Counted from the first letter of the stretch, positions 19,374 through 28,386 are shown. The stretch is 64,000 nucleotides of DNA from AP-15 sp963712825 (GCA_963712825.1 CAVQJP010000016.1:248001-312000); one strand, 5' to 3'. Notes: generated from the letters alone by a model not told the origin. Numbers and translations are program-made.

Positions 19374-20486
19374 TCACCCGCCCGCGAGCGCGCGGCGCCG
19401 CGACGGATCGAGCGGCGCCAGCCGGCCGGGGTCGAAGGGCGCGAGGTCGACCGTCCGCGCGGCGCCGTCGACGACCAGCTCGGCCATGGCCTCGCCGGTT
19501 GCCGGCGCGTTCAGGATGCCCCAGACGCTGTGGCCGGTCGCGACATAAGCGCCCGCGAAACCCGGCACCCGGCCGATCAGCGGCAGTCCGTCGCGGACGA
19601 TCGGGCGAAAGCAGGCCTGCCGCGCCAGGATTTTCGCCGAGGCCAGCACCGGCGACAGGTCGCGGCAGATTGCTTCGAGCCGCTCGATCGCACCCGGATC
19701 GGGGGCGACCGCTACGGGGTCTGCCGGCAACGGGCTTTCGCTCGAGATCGCGCAGACATAGGTCGTGCCGTCGGCGCGCGGAAACAGCTCGGGTGTTTGC
19801 GCCGCGCCATTTGCTTCGCGATATTCGCAAAACAGCGCCTCGGCCGGCACCTGCGCCCCGGTCTCGAACACCAGGCTGTGCCCCTTCAGCCCGTAAACCG
19901 CGGGAAGCGGCAGCCATGCCGCGGCGAGGATCGACCACGGCCCCATCGCGATGACGACGGCGTCGCCGTCGACGATCTCGCCGTCGACGACGGCGCCCGC
20001 GACGACGCCCTCCCGCAGCACGAGAGCGCTGACGCTGCCGAGGCGCAATTCGGCGCCGCCGGCCCGAGCCGCGCACATCATCGCTTCGGTAAAGCGCGCC
20101 GGATGAACCTGCGCCGTGGTTTCGGGCGAGCCGAGCCGCTGGGTCACGCTCGCGCCGGCCGACAGCCAGCCGAGATCATAGGCGCCGGCGCGGCGCGCGA
20201 GCCGGTTCCTCCGGCCGGCGACGCCGCCATAGGTCGTCAGCCGGCGATAGTCCCAGTCGCCCCCGACCTCGCGCGCGAGCCGGGCGTGCAGCGCGAAGCT
20301 GCGTCGGGCGAGCGCGGCGAGCGGCGTCCCGTCGCACCAGTCGAGCGCCAGAAAGCCGCCCGACTTGCCCGACGCCGCGCATGCGACCGCGATGCGCTCG
20401 ATGACGGTCGCATGAACCCCCCGGCGGGTCAGAAAATAGGCGATCGAGGCGCCGATCACGCCGCCGCCGCAAATCACAACACGCAT
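19374..20486 (-). CDS. FAD-dependent oxidoreductase (DAO family)
   Basis: A 370-aa flavoprotein of the D-amino-acid oxidase/glycine oxidase superfamily. The N-terminus MRVVICGGGVIGASIAYFL is the ADP-binding beta-alpha-beta fold. The C-terminus has RPIVRDGLPLIGRVPG and the second FAD contact GHSVWGILNAPATG. The start at 20486 places the Rossmann fold at residue 1; a 20-residue upstream extension is not family-like. Substrate unknown; the neighbouring hydroxyacid dehydrogenase suggests oxoacid/amino-acid metabolism. Confidence 0.88.
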   Translation of the reverse strand: MRVVICGGGVIGASIAYFLTRRGVHATVIERIAVACAASGKSGGFLALDWCDGTPLAALARRSFALHARLAREVGGDWDYRRLTTYGGVAGRRNRLARRAGAYDLGWLSAGASVTQRLGSPETTAQVHPARFTEAMMCAARAGGAELRLGSVSALVLREGVVAGAVVDGEIVDGDAVVIAMGPWSILAAAWLPLPAVYGLKGHSLVFETGAQVPAEALFCEYREANGAAQTPELFPRADGTTYVCAISSESPLPADPVAVAPDPGAIERLEAICRDLSPVLASAKILARQACFRPIVRDGLPLIGRVPGFAGAYVATGHSVWGILNAPATGEAMAELVVDGAARTVDLAPFDPGRLAPLDPSRRRALAGG

Positions 20487-20584
20487 CAGGCCGCCAATCG
20501 CCGGTCGAGCAAAGGCCATATGGACTCGGCGTTGACGATCGGGCAAGATGCCTGCGGGGTGGTGCTCGCGGTAGGTAAGCCGCC

Positions 20585-20902
20585 ATGAAGTTCTGGGGGT
20601 CGCTGTTTCTGTTTTTTATGATCGGCGCCGTCGGCGCGGCCACGGCAGCCGGGGCGGCGCCGTGCCGGGTGAAAAAGGACCGCAACTGTTTCGATACCTC
20701 CGCCTCGGTCAATTTCACCACCGTTCCCGAGATCTCGAAACAGATCGTCAGCGAAGAGCCGAACGTCGAAAAATCGAAAACCAACGTGCTCGAAGCACCG
20801 CCGATCACGACCTATACCGGCCCGACGGTGGGCGTCAGCTCGATGGCGCATGCGCCGACCGTCGGCTATTACTGGTCGCTGGAGCCGGACGCCGGCAAAT
20901 AA
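20585..20902 (+). CDS. Small secreted hypothetical protein
   Basis: A 105-aa protein with a clear signal peptide (residues 1-24, ending AGAAP) and a polar Thr/Pro/Val-rich mature part that ends GYYWSLEPDAGK. Two Cys in the mature N-terminus (CRVKKDRNC) could form a disulfide. No family recognised. It is divergent from the FAD oxidoreductase gene across 98 bp. Confidence 0.6.
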   Translation: MKFWGSLFLFFMIGAVGAATAAGAAPCRVKKDRNCFDTSASVNFTTVPEISKQIVSEEPNVEKSKTNVLEAPPITTYTGPTVGVSSMAHAPTVGYYWSLEPDAGK

Positions 20903-20926
20903 CCGCCCGCATCTTGCCGATGGCCG

Positions 20927-21619
20927 TTGATTGCCGATGGCGATGACCGTGCCGCGGCCGGGAACAGGACGCTGAGCGGCCCGGCCATCCCGACATTCGC
21001 GCCGCGCCATGCCGAGCGGATCGCCGATGTCGGGGTTCTCGCCGGCGGACTGGTGCTTGGGATCGCCGCCTCGGCGGCATTGATAGCCTTGGCGCTCGGT
21101 CGCGGCGGACCTCGACTTATTGTCGGGGTCGGGGCCTATGTGACGGGGCTCATGGCGATGCTCGGCTGCTCGCTTGGCTACCGCGCCGCGTTGGCGCCGC
21201 GGCGGCGGCAGATTCTGCGCCGTTTCGACCATGCCGCGATTTTCGCGATGATCGCCGGGTCGGCGACGCCGTTCGCGCTCGCCCACCGCAGCACCGGCGG
21301 GATCCTGCTGGCGGCGGCGCTGTGGGGGGTCGCGGCGGTCGGGATGCTGTTCAAGCTGAGCTTTCCGATCGGCGGCATCCGGCGCTCGGCGATCCTTTAT
21401 CTGCTGCTCGGCTGGGCGAGCCTTGTCGCGGTCGGTCCGGCGGTCTCGGGCGAAACCGTGCTGCTGATCGCCGCGGGCGGCGCCTGCTATTCCGCCGGCG
21501 TCCCGTTTTTGCTGTGGTGGTGGCGGCTGCCGTATCGTCTGGCGATCTGGCATGCGCTTGTGCTTGCCGGCGCCGCCTGTCATTACTTGGCGATCCTCAG
21601 CGGCGTCGTTTTCGCATGA
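20927..21619 (+). CDS. Hemolysin III family (HlyIII/YqfA-like) membrane protein
   Basis: A 230-aa seven-helix membrane protein. It shows the family motifs RRFDHAAIFAMIAGSATPF and, near the end, WHALVLAGAACHYLAI, whose His/Asp/Ser residues form the metal site of the PAQR/HlyIII fold. Length fits the family. The only in-frame start is TTG at 20927, so translation may be weak or start elsewhere. Confidence 0.8.
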   Translation: MIADGDDRAAAGNRTLSGPAIPTFAPRHAERIADVGVLAGGLVLGIAASAALIALALGRGGPRLIVGVGAYVTGLMAMLGCSLGYRAALAPRRRQILRRFDHAAIFAMIAGSATPFALAHRSTGGILLAAALWGVAAVGMLFKLSFPIGGIRRSAILYLLLGWASLVAVGPAVSGETVLLIAAGGACYSAGVPFLLWWWRLPYRLAIWHALVLAGAACHYLAILSGVVFA

Positions 21620-21712
21620 TCGGGCTGCGCCGGACCGGGTCTCGTCGGGTTGCCGGGGCGCGTCCTTTGCGGGCACTATTGGCCCGTCAGCGCCGTCCGG
21701 AGGGAATGGAGA

Positions 21713-22924
21713 ATGAAAGAGGGTTATCGCTTTGTCGACTGCGACATGCACATCATGGAGCCGGTCGACCTGTTCGACAAATACCTCAACCCGGCGTTCA
21801 AGCCGCGCATCACTTCGGCGGCAAAGCGGCTCGACGGCGGCGCCACCGGCATGCGCGGGCGGCCGTTGTGGTATTTCGACGGCACGCCCACCAGCAACGA
21901 CGGCAACGTCTCGCAATACAACCGTATCCGCGGTCCGCTGGTCGGCGCCCGCGGCAACAAGAACGTGATGTTCGCGGTCGAGCGCGGCTACGACGCCGAA
22001 GCCCAAATCATCGGCATGGAAATGGAAGGCATCGACATCGCGGTGCTGTTCCCGACCGCCGGGCTGTCGTTTCTCGCGCGCGACGGCATGGACCCGCAAT
22101 TCTCCAACGCGATCTGCCGCGCCTATAACGACTGGCTGCACGACTTTGTCCAGCACAGCCCCGACCAGCTCAAGATGGCGGCGATGCTGCCGGTGCACGA
22201 CGTCAACCTCGCCTGCCGCGAGCTTTACCGCTGCGTCAAGGAATACGGCGCGGTCGGTGCTTTTGTCCGGCCGAACTACGTCAACGGCCGCTATTGGCAC
22301 TCGACCTACTGGGACCCGCTCTATGCCATGCTGCAGGAGCTGCAGGTGCCGCTGTGCTTTCACGAGGGCACCGGCTCGTATTATTCGACGATCGAGCCGC
22401 GCTTTGGCGAGAACCGCTTTATGCGCCATGTCGCCAGCCATTCGACCGAGATGCAATTGGCGCTGATCGCGCTGCTGCTGGGCGGCATCCTCGAAACCTA
22501 CCCGCGGCTCAAGGTCGCGTTTCTCGAAGCGCAGAGCTGGTGGGTGCCGGGCCTGTTGGGCCGCATCGAATGGGATCTGCGCCAGCACCACCAGGCCGAC
22601 GCGCCCTATCTCAAGCTCAGCCCCAACGAGTATTGGCAGCGCAACTGCTTCTCGGCGATCGAGAGCGGCGAGCGCGAGGTTGGATCGGTCATCGAATTGC
22701 TGGGCGGCGCCGACAATATCTGCGTGTCGAGCGACTTCCCGCATTTCAACTCGAGCTTCCCCGAGGTGTCGAGCCGAGTATTGCACAATTCGAGCATCAC
22801 TCCCGATCTCGGCGGCAAGATCCTGTCGGGCGGCGCCCGCCTCTACGGCTTTGAGGACGACGACTTCGCCAAGGCCGACGCCGCCGCCAAGCGCCGCGAC
22901 AACATCAGCGCCGGCCACGCCTGA
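21713..22924 (+). CDS. Amidohydrolase-2 family metal-dependent hydrolase
   Basis: A 403-aa TIM-barrel enzyme of the amidohydrolase-2 (ACMSD-like) group. It starts with FVDCDMHIMEPVDLF, where D-x-H is the first metal ligand pair, and has a central FHEGTGSYYS region and a C-terminal SSDFPHFNSSF with the metal-ligand Asp. The ATG at 21713 has AGGGA and GGAG upstream. Family members hydrolyse or decarboxylate cyclic compounds; substrate here is unknown. No pathway partner is adjacent. Confidence 0.85.
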   Translation: MKEGYRFVDCDMHIMEPVDLFDKYLNPAFKPRITSAAKRLDGGATGMRGRPLWYFDGTPTSNDGNVSQYNRIRGPLVGARGNKNVMFAVERGYDAEAQIIGMEMEGIDIAVLFPTAGLSFLARDGMDPQFSNAICRAYNDWLHDFVQHSPDQLKMAAMLPVHDVNLACRELYRCVKEYGAVGAFVRPNYVNGRYWHSTYWDPLYAMLQELQVPLCFHEGTGSYYSTIEPRFGENRFMRHVASHSTEMQLALIALLLGGILETYPRLKVAFLEAQSWWVPGLLGRIEWDLRQHHQADAPYLKLSPNEYWQRNCFSAIESGEREVGSVIELLGGADNICVSSDFPHFNSSFPEVSSRVLHNSSITPDLGGKILSGGARLYGFEDDDFAKADAAAKRRDNISAGHA

Positions 22925-23092
22925 ACCGGGCATACTCCCGCTCAGGGTAGGCTCGCGGCTCGGGCGGGTCATTCCGCCGGGGCCGCGGAATGCCGCGCGC
23001 GCTGACGATAGGTTACGCCGGATAATCACTTGACGCGCAGCGTCCGTCACGCGCGCAACCTCTTCTCTTTCTCTCTCGTTCGACGGAGGCGC

Positions 23093-23118
23093 ACAAAAAC
23101 GCTACTTTATGAAAAAGT
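23093..23118 (-). terminator. Possible AT-rich terminator after the DUF4411 gene
   Basis: On the minus strand, ACTTT-TTCAT-AAAGT forms a short hairpin followed within a few bases by a run of five T. It lies just downstream of the DUF4411 stop. The stem is only 5 bp and AT-rich, so this is weak. Confidence 0.3.
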
Positions 23119-23124
23119 TGAGTT

Positions 23125-23577
23125 TTAATCGGTGATCGCAGTGATCCCGAACGCCATGCAGACCTCCGGAATTCTCCGGTTCGCTCTCTGAGCGCTCGGC
23201 TTCGACGCCTCCCTGGTTACGACGACGCGGTCGGCTCCATTCAGGGCGGCGGCGACCAAGAAAGGATCTTGACCGATCTCCTCGATCTCAACATCTGTGA
23301 GGTCCGCAGCGTAGCCCCGGACCAGTACATTTTGTACACGAGCCAGGTTTGTCGGTTCAGAGAGAACGAGCGCTTCCTTCACGTGCAGCTGCCGGAGCCA
23401 GTCCGCGAGCGAGCCACGTGAAAGCGCTATCTCGTTGTAAATCTGAATTGGCATCTTGATCGTCGCTGTCTCGGCCATTTCAAGCAGCCAAGACCAGAAC
23501 TGCGGGATTCGGTCAATCGGGTAATAATCCTCGTGCGCCCGTATCAGGACGTTGGCGTCGAGTAGATGCAGCGTCAT
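23125..23577 (-). CDS. DUF4411 PIN-like protein, probable toxin
   Basis: A 150-aa protein that begins LHLLDANVLIRAHEDYYP. The early Asp, a Glu near residue 44 (IYNEIAL), and acidic residues around DPFLVAAALNGADRVVVTRE form a PIN-like nuclease site. The DUF4411 family is usually encoded next to HTH-M78 proteins and is considered a toxin. Here it sits 10 bp downstream of such a gene in the same direction. GC content is visibly lower than in the flanking genes, consistent with transfer. Confidence 0.78.
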   Translation of the reverse strand: MTLHLLDANVLIRAHEDYYPIDRIPQFWSWLLEMAETATIKMPIQIYNEIALSRGSLADWLRQLHVKEALVLSEPTNLARVQNVLVRGYAADLTDVEIEEIGQDPFLVAAALNGADRVVVTREASKPSAQRANRRIPEVCMAFGITAITD

Positions 23578-23587
23578 AAGGGACGCG

Positions 23588-24805
23588 CTAAGCCGCGCGC
23601 ATCCCTCGATCTTGGAGTAGCTGCTCGACTGATGAGGGACTTACCCCGAGGATCCGCGACGCCTTGGTGTGCGTAATAATCTCGGCCTGGAGCGCTCGGC
23701 GCACAACGTCCAACAGGGCAGCTCCAAGACGGTTACGGCGCACGACATAATAGGAAGGTCCGGAATCGTCAGGGGTACGAGAGGCCTTGGCGCGCTGTTT
23801 CTCAGTCCGCCAACGCTCCGCGAAGAACGCAAACAAAGCAGATGCGATGTCGGCGGTAATCCAATTGCGCTGCACGAAACGGTAAGCCACCGCCCCCTGA
23901 CTGACGTTCCACGTTTCAGCTACGCGCTCGGTCGCCCGGAGAACGACCTCGACAGGGGCTCCCCGCAGGTAAGACGTGTCCGGTACTGCGGTCGAGGGAA
24001 GCAAAAACTCTCCTGCAACGTCGTTGCAGAGGCGTTCGATCATATTGTCAGAGATTTCTTGCAATGGACCGCTCACACCGCTGGCTCCGATCCAGATGTG
24101 CGCCAGTTCGTGGACGAGAGTGAATGCGCGCGCCGGCACCGCATCATTATCGTTAATGACGACAAACGGAGCGACATCGTCGGCCAGCGCGGCCCCGCGA
24201 AATACTTCCTCACTGAGATCCGAGTGGTACGAACCAACATCGCCCAGCAGCAGCACATAGACGCCTATTCTTTCGCTGGCCCCGCGTAGCAAGGTGAATA
24301 GGCCCCCGGAGCCCTTGGCAAGCGTCTGCTGTTCGGCTGTGACGCCGAGGGCGGCCCGGATGGCGGCGGCGATTGTCTGTGCTCCGTGCTCGATCTGGAC
24401 GGAAGCGACGAAGGGCCGGGGCGAGGCCTCATCCTCGTCCTCGAGGACCGCGCGGAGCATCCGTTGGCGTGCTCGGACATCGCGGAGGAGAGCATCCAAA
24501 ATTGCGTTTTCGCGGGCCGACACAGCACCCGTTAGGGTGCGGAAGTCCTCACCCCGGTCCCCTCGGCGCGGCGGTTCCGGTAGGTAAAACGCGATCAGAG
24601 GGCGTCGGTACGCCGCGGAGGCCCTCAATAGGATGGTCTGGCTCGGAGCTCGCTCACCGGCCTCAAGCGCCCGGAGCTTGCGGAGTGCGCTGGCCTTGGC
24701 AGAATCCTTCAGACCGAGCCTCTGCGCGGCCTCCTCAACCGGCATTCCGGCAGTTTCCCGCGCCCAAGAGAGCATCCTGTGATTGATCTGTTCGGTAGGT
24801 GGCAT
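23588..24805 (-). CDS. HTH-XRE / ImmA-IrrE (M78) metallopeptidase-like regulator
   Basis: A 405-aa protein. The N-terminal region (residues 10-75) is an XRE-type helix-turn-helix. The middle domain has the zinc peptidase motif HELAHIWIG near residue 230 and a downstream Glu (NDVAGEFLLP). The C-terminus (ITHTKASRILGVSPSSVEQLL) looks like a second DNA-binding helix-turn-helix. In related pairs such proteins act as antitoxin and regulator and may cleave a repressor or toxin. It is the first gene of the two-gene unit. Its start lies at the edge of the lower-GC block. Confidence 0.82.
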   Translation of the reverse strand: MPPTEQINHRMLSWARETAGMPVEEAAQRLGLKDSAKASALRKLRALEAGERAPSQTILLRASAAYRRPLIAFYLPEPPRRGDRGEDFRTLTGAVSARENAILDALLRDVRARQRMLRAVLEDEDEASPRPFVASVQIEHGAQTIAAAIRAALGVTAEQQTLAKGSGGLFTLLRGASERIGVYVLLLGDVGSYHSDLSEEVFRGAALADDVAPFVVINDNDAVPARAFTLVHELAHIWIGASGVSGPLQEISDNMIERLCNDVAGEFLLPSTAVPDTSYLRGAPVEVVLRATERVAETWNVSQGAVAYRFVQRNWITADIASALFAFFAERWRTEKQRAKASRTPDDSGPSYYVVRRNRLGAALLDVVRRALQAEIITHTKASRILGVSPSSVEQLLQDRGMRAA

Positions 24806-24921
24806 GCGGTTGGCCCTCCGCGCCTACATTAGGTGGGACCCGCATTGCACGAAACCGCGTTGTCGAGGCGGCCTGGATTCCAGCGAGGCAACCACGAGGT
24901 CGGCAAGAGCCCTCGAAGAGG

Positions 24922-25773
24922 TCAACCGGGGGGAAGCAGCAGCGCCGCCGCACGCTCCCGGACGTGGTCGGGCAATGGCGCCGGGCGGCGGGCGTCGAGA
25001 TCGAGCTGGACGCCGAACTGGCCGAGGCGGGCGAATTCGCGACCGCTGCGCGGGTCGGTCATCCGATGCAGAAAGCGGATCGACGAGCTGCCGAGATGGG
25101 CGATCCCGGTCTCGACCAGATAAGGGTCGCCGACACCGGGCGCCGCGCCGATCTTTAGCGACAGCTCAAAGGTCGAATAGCCGCGGCGCTCGGTCTTCAT
25201 GTAGTCGTCGGTGATGCCGATCGCGGCCGAAGCCTGGATCACCGCGTCGGTAAAGCGGTGGACAAAGGCGGCGAGCGAAAGCCGGTCGAACTCGTCGAGA
25301 TCGGCGGGCTTCACGCGGCCGCGCGCGGACGGGATCGAACCCTCGGTCGACCGCGGCTCGGGCCGGTCCTCGATCGCCGGCCCGTCCCAATCCGCCCGGT
25401 TGCGGCCGACCGTCTCGCGCTCAAATTCGGTCAACGGTGCGGTTTCCCACACCTCCTCGATCCAGGTCACCGGGTCGCCGCTCGCCGAGTCGACAAAGCG
25501 GTGCCCGAGCCGCAATGCCGGCTCGCTCCCAAACGCGGCACTCTCGACCTGAAAGCTCGCCCCGGCGCGCAGCTCGCGCATGAAGCGGAGGGTGAACCGA
25601 CGCGGGAAAACCCCGGCGCGCAGATGCTCTGCGAGCCCGAGACGCTCGGCGATCGTCGCCGACGCCTGCTCGACGCGATCGAGGTAATAGGCAATCGTGA
25701 AATGCTCGGTCGTGTCGCATTCCCAAGGTGCGACCGTGCCGCGACAGGTTTCGGTCCACTCCGCCACGTCCAC
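24922..25773 (-). CDS. Double hotdog thioesterase-like protein
   Basis: A 283-aa protein with two hotdog-like halves. The first half (residues 10-110) has TVAPWECDTTEHFTIAYYLD, like the catalytic helix of 4-hydroxybenzoyl-CoA-type thioesterases. The second half begins near residue 155 (LDEFDRLSLAAFVHRFTDAV). It probably hydrolyses an acyl-CoA or acyl-ACP; substrate unknown. It stands alone between the transferred TA-like pair and a secreted protein. Confidence 0.72.
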   Translation of the reverse strand: MDVAEWTETCRGTVAPWECDTTEHFTIAYYLDRVEQASATIAERLGLAEHLRAGVFPRRFTLRFMRELRAGASFQVESAAFGSEPALRLGHRFVDSASGDPVTWIEEVWETAPLTEFERETVGRNRADWDGPAIEDRPEPRSTEGSIPSARGRVKPADLDEFDRLSLAAFVHRFTDAVIQASAAIGITDDYMKTERRGYSTFELSLKIGAAPGVGDPYLVETGIAHLGSSSIRFLHRMTDPRSGREFARLGQFGVQLDLDARRPAPLPDHVRERAAALLLPPG

Positions 25774-25841
25774 CCCACCATAATTATCGCCGGGCCGTTG
25801 CTCCGGTGCGGACCGACATCAGCCGCGCAGGCATCGCCCGC

Positions 25842-26204
25842 TCAGGTTATCCGCCATTGCCCGTTGGGGAGCATGCAGCTGTCGAGAGAATAGTGCTCGG
25901 GCGGGACCGGCATCTGCCGCGTTGCGAGGGTGTACTCGACGGTTTCGCACGGGCGTCCGTTCGCCGTGTACCGCTTCATCAGCTTGATCGTGCCGAAATT
26001 GCCGGAGCTGGGGTTGCTCCACGACGCCGCCGTGCCGACCGGCCTGCCGTGCACCTGCCCGTCGACGGTGCTGTGGATGATGTCGAGGTCGTGCTTTGTC
26101 AGTTCGATGTTGGACTCAAAGCCTAATCCGAGAAGCTGCGCCTCGGCCGGGAACCATCCCAGGAGCACGACGAGGAAAACCAAGGCTCTGATCGGCGTCG
26201 GCAT
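25842..26204 (-). CDS. Secreted surface-antigen-like small protein
   Basis: A 120-aa exported protein. The signal peptide runs to about residue 22 (FPAEAQ). The mature part, with two Cys (residues 86 and 110), has a motif order (ASWSNPSSGNFGTIKL, then GRPCETVEYTL, then the terminal NGQWRIT) that resembles the 17-kDa surface antigen / RT0821-type C-terminal domain. The ATG at 26204 is chosen because it starts the signal peptide; a longer frame to 26552 is Arg-rich and overlaps the next gene. Confidence 0.72.
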   Translation of the reverse strand: MPTPIRALVFLVVLLGWFPAEAQLLGLGFESNIELTKHDLDIIHSTVDGQVHGRPVGTAASWSNPSSGNFGTIKLMKRYTANGRPCETVEYTLATRQMPVPPEHYSLDSCMLPNGQWRIT

Positions 26205-26302
26205 TGGCGGTCTCGGAGCTGCGCGGCGGGCAGCGCCGCCTCGGGTACCCGAGGCTGCCGCGCCGCCGCGATCGAGGTCAACAAAAAAACCCGCCCGAGC
26301 AT

Positions 26303-26324
26303 CACAAAAGCGGCTCGTTCCGCT
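26303..26324 (-). terminator. Probable Rho-independent terminator
   Basis: On the minus strand, AGCGG-AACGAG-CCGCT is a 5-bp GC stem with a 6-base loop followed directly by TTTT. It is 27 bp downstream of the stop of the Arg-rich protein gene. Confidence 0.45.
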
Positions 26325-26350
26325 CGCTGGAGCCCGCTCGCTGGGAGCCG

Positions 26351-27772
26351 TTATTTGCTGTTCTTGGCGGCTACGTGCTCGGCCTTCGACATCGTCAGCT
26401 TTTCGGGGTGGACGATGGTCTTGTTGGCGGCGGCGCGGGCGGCGCCGAGATTGGGGAACTCGGTCTCCGCTCCCTCGCGCTGGAGGACATAGCTCGCCGA
26501 CATCGGCTTGCCGCTCTTCTGGTCGGCGACGGTGCGTTTGACGATCGTCCAATGGACGCGCCGGCTGCCGCTGTCCTCAGCTTCGTCATCGACGTCCTCA
26601 AAGCCGCGGTCGACCATTGATTCCAGAGCATAAAGCTTCTGCTCGACGCGGCGTGGGGCGGCATCGCGCCCGGTTCCTCGCCGGCCGTCCCGTTGACCGC
26701 CCGGACCTCGGCCGCGGGCGCCGCGATCGTCACGGCCGCGACCGCCCGACCCGCGAGCCGCGCCGCGGTCCTGCGGCTCGCCGGCGGGCTGGGGCGGCGC
26801 GTCCTGCAGTCTTTGCTCGCCGGGACGGCGGTCGCGCCCGCGTCCGCGCGGCGGCCGGCCATCCTCGCGCGGGGCACCATCCGCCTGGCGGGCCTCGCCT
26901 GCGGCCCGGGCTTCGCCTATGCCCGCAGCCTCACCGGCACGCGGCGGCGGGCGTCGGCGCCGCCGGCGGCGCGGGAACTCGCCCTCCGGACGCGGCGCAA
27001 CCGCCGGTGCTGCGTCAGCCGCGGCTTCGCCCGCCGGCGCATCGCCGCCGGACGGGGCCGGCTCGGCGGCGCCTCGTTGCAGGCCGGGCGGCCGCGGCAG
27101 CTGACGCCGGCCGCGCACCGGCCGCCGCAGACGCAGTGTGGGGCGCTGCGCACCCGCTTCGGCGCCGCCCTCCGGCGCCCCGCCGTCGCCGCCGGGATCG
27201 ACGATCGAGGGTTCGGCCGACGGCAGCGCCGAGCCCAAGGCGCCGGGTGCCGTGGGGGCCAACGCGCCGATCGGCGGCCGTCGCCGCCGCCGACGCCGCG
27301 GCAAGCGGTCGCCGGGCGCGCGCTCTCGCGGTATCGCCGCGCCGCCTTCCGCAGCGGCACCGACCCGATCGCCGACCGTCGTGTCGCCGCCGGTCGTGTC
27401 GCTGCCTACCATGTGGTCGTCTGCCGGGCCGATGCTCGGGCCGTTCTCGTTCGGCGCTGCTTCCTGCGCGGGTCCGCCCGACGTTCCGGCCGCCCGAGCC
27501 GCGTCGAAATCGCGCGGCGGCCGGCGCCGGCGACGGCGGCGACGGCGGTGCGGCTCCTCGTTGCGAGCCGCCTCACCCGGCGTTGCTTGATCTGGCGCCG
27601 CGGCTGGCTCTGTCGTGTAGGCAGGCTCGGCCGCATCCCTCTGCGCTGAGCTCCCGCCCGCCGCGTCGGCGGACGACCCGGCAGGTGGAGCCTCGGGGCG
27701 ATCCGCGCTGAACCGGTCGACCTGGGGCTCGTCGGCGGCGGAGGGCATCGGGGGCGTTTCCTCGGCAGACAT
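26351..27772 (-). CDS. Arg/Pro/Ala-rich disordered protein with conserved C-terminus
   Basis: A 473-aa protein. Residues 1-360 are low-complexity, acidic at first and then studded with patches of 6-10 Arg followed by Pro-Pro, as in RNA-binding tails. The last 95 residues are ordinary sequence (KLYALESMVDRGFEDVDDEAE, then HWTIVKRTVADQ, then FPNLGAARAAANKTI), which shows that this frame and not the long antisense frames is coding. I do not recognise the family; similar tails occur in alphaproteobacterial RNase E-like and IF-2-like extensions, but there is no catalytic domain here. A nucleic-acid-binding role is inference. Confidence 0.65.
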   Translation of the reverse strand: MSAEETPPMPSAADEPQVDRFSADRPEAPPAGSSADAAGGSSAQRDAAEPAYTTEPAAAPDQATPGEAARNEEPHRRRRRRRRRPPRDFDAARAAGTSGGPAQEAAPNENGPSIGPADDHMVGSDTTGGDTTVGDRVGAAAEGGAAIPRERAPGDRLPRRRRRRRPPIGALAPTAPGALGSALPSAEPSIVDPGGDGGAPEGGAEAGAQRPTLRLRRPVRGRRQLPRPPGLQRGAAEPAPSGGDAPAGEAAADAAPAVAPRPEGEFPRRRRRRRPPPRAGEAAGIGEARAAGEARQADGAPREDGRPPRGRGRDRRPGEQRLQDAPPQPAGEPQDRGAARGSGGRGRDDRGARGRGPGGQRDGRRGTGRDAAPRRVEQKLYALESMVDRGFEDVDDEAEDSGSRRVHWTIVKRTVADQKSGKPMSASYVLQREGAETEFPNLGAARAAANKTIVHPEKLTMSKAEHVAAKNSK

Positions 27773-27903
27773 TTTGGCCTTCGCGAGCGTTAACTTGAGC
27801 CGCGGTCACAGTATCGGCCGACGGCGGCGCGACAGAAAGGCCAGAGCAACCGCCGCCGGCTCGACGCCGGGTGTGGCCGGCCGCCCTGCCCTCGTTCGGT
27901 CGG

Positions 27904-28386
27904 TCAGAGCGCCTTCAGCATGGTCTCGGCGCTGGAGACGTCGAACACGCCCGGCTGCTCGACATTGAGCGCCTTGACGACGCCGTCGTCGACCAGCATC
28001 GAATAGCGCTGCGAGCGCGTTCCCATACCCTCTTTGACGCGGTCGAGCTCGAGCCCCATCGCCCGTGTGAAGTCGCCGCTGCCGTCGCCGAGCATGACGA
28101 TGTTGTCGCCCGCCCCGTGCTCCTTGCCCCAGGCGTTCATGACGAACTGGTCGTTGACCGCGATGCACGCGATCGTGTCGACGCCCTTGGCTTTGAGCTC
28201 GGCGGCATTCGTTACATAGCTCGGCAGATGCCGCTGCGAGCAGGTCCGCGTAAAAGCGCCGGGAACCGCGAACAGCGCCACCTTTTTGCCGCGAAAGAAA
28301 TCATCGGTGCTGACCGCCTGGACCCCGTCCGGGGTCACATAGCGCAATGTCGCCGACGGGACCCTGTCGCCAACCTTGACCGTCAT
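27904..28386 (-). CDS. Peroxiredoxin, Prx5 type
   Basis: A 160-aa thiol peroxidase that reduces hydroperoxides, probably with glutaredoxin or thioredoxin. The peroxidatic Cys is in FAVPGAFTRTCSQRHLPSY near residue 49. The usual motif is PGAFTPTCS, so the Pro two before Cys is replaced by Arg. The conserved Arg and the dimer-interface region MGTRSQRYSMLVDDG are present. The ATG at 28386 gives the normal N-terminus; the in-frame extension to 28428 adds residues not seen in the family. Confidence 0.92.
   Translation of the reverse strand: MTVKVGDRVPSATLRYVTPDGVQAVSTDDFFRGKKVALFAVPGAFTRTCSQRHLPSYVTNAAELKAKGVDTIACIAVNDQFVMNAWGKEHGAGDNIVMLGDGSGDFTRAMGLELDRVKEGMGTRSQRYSMLVDDGVVKALNVEQPGVFDVSSAETMLKAL

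Noticed and set aside
26617..27711. Long plus-strand ORFs (318-364 codons) opposite the Arg-rich protein
   Set aside because: Composition is almost only Arg, Ala, Pro and Gly, with no domain; the minus frame has an ordinary C-terminal domain. They are shadows of GC-rich repeats.
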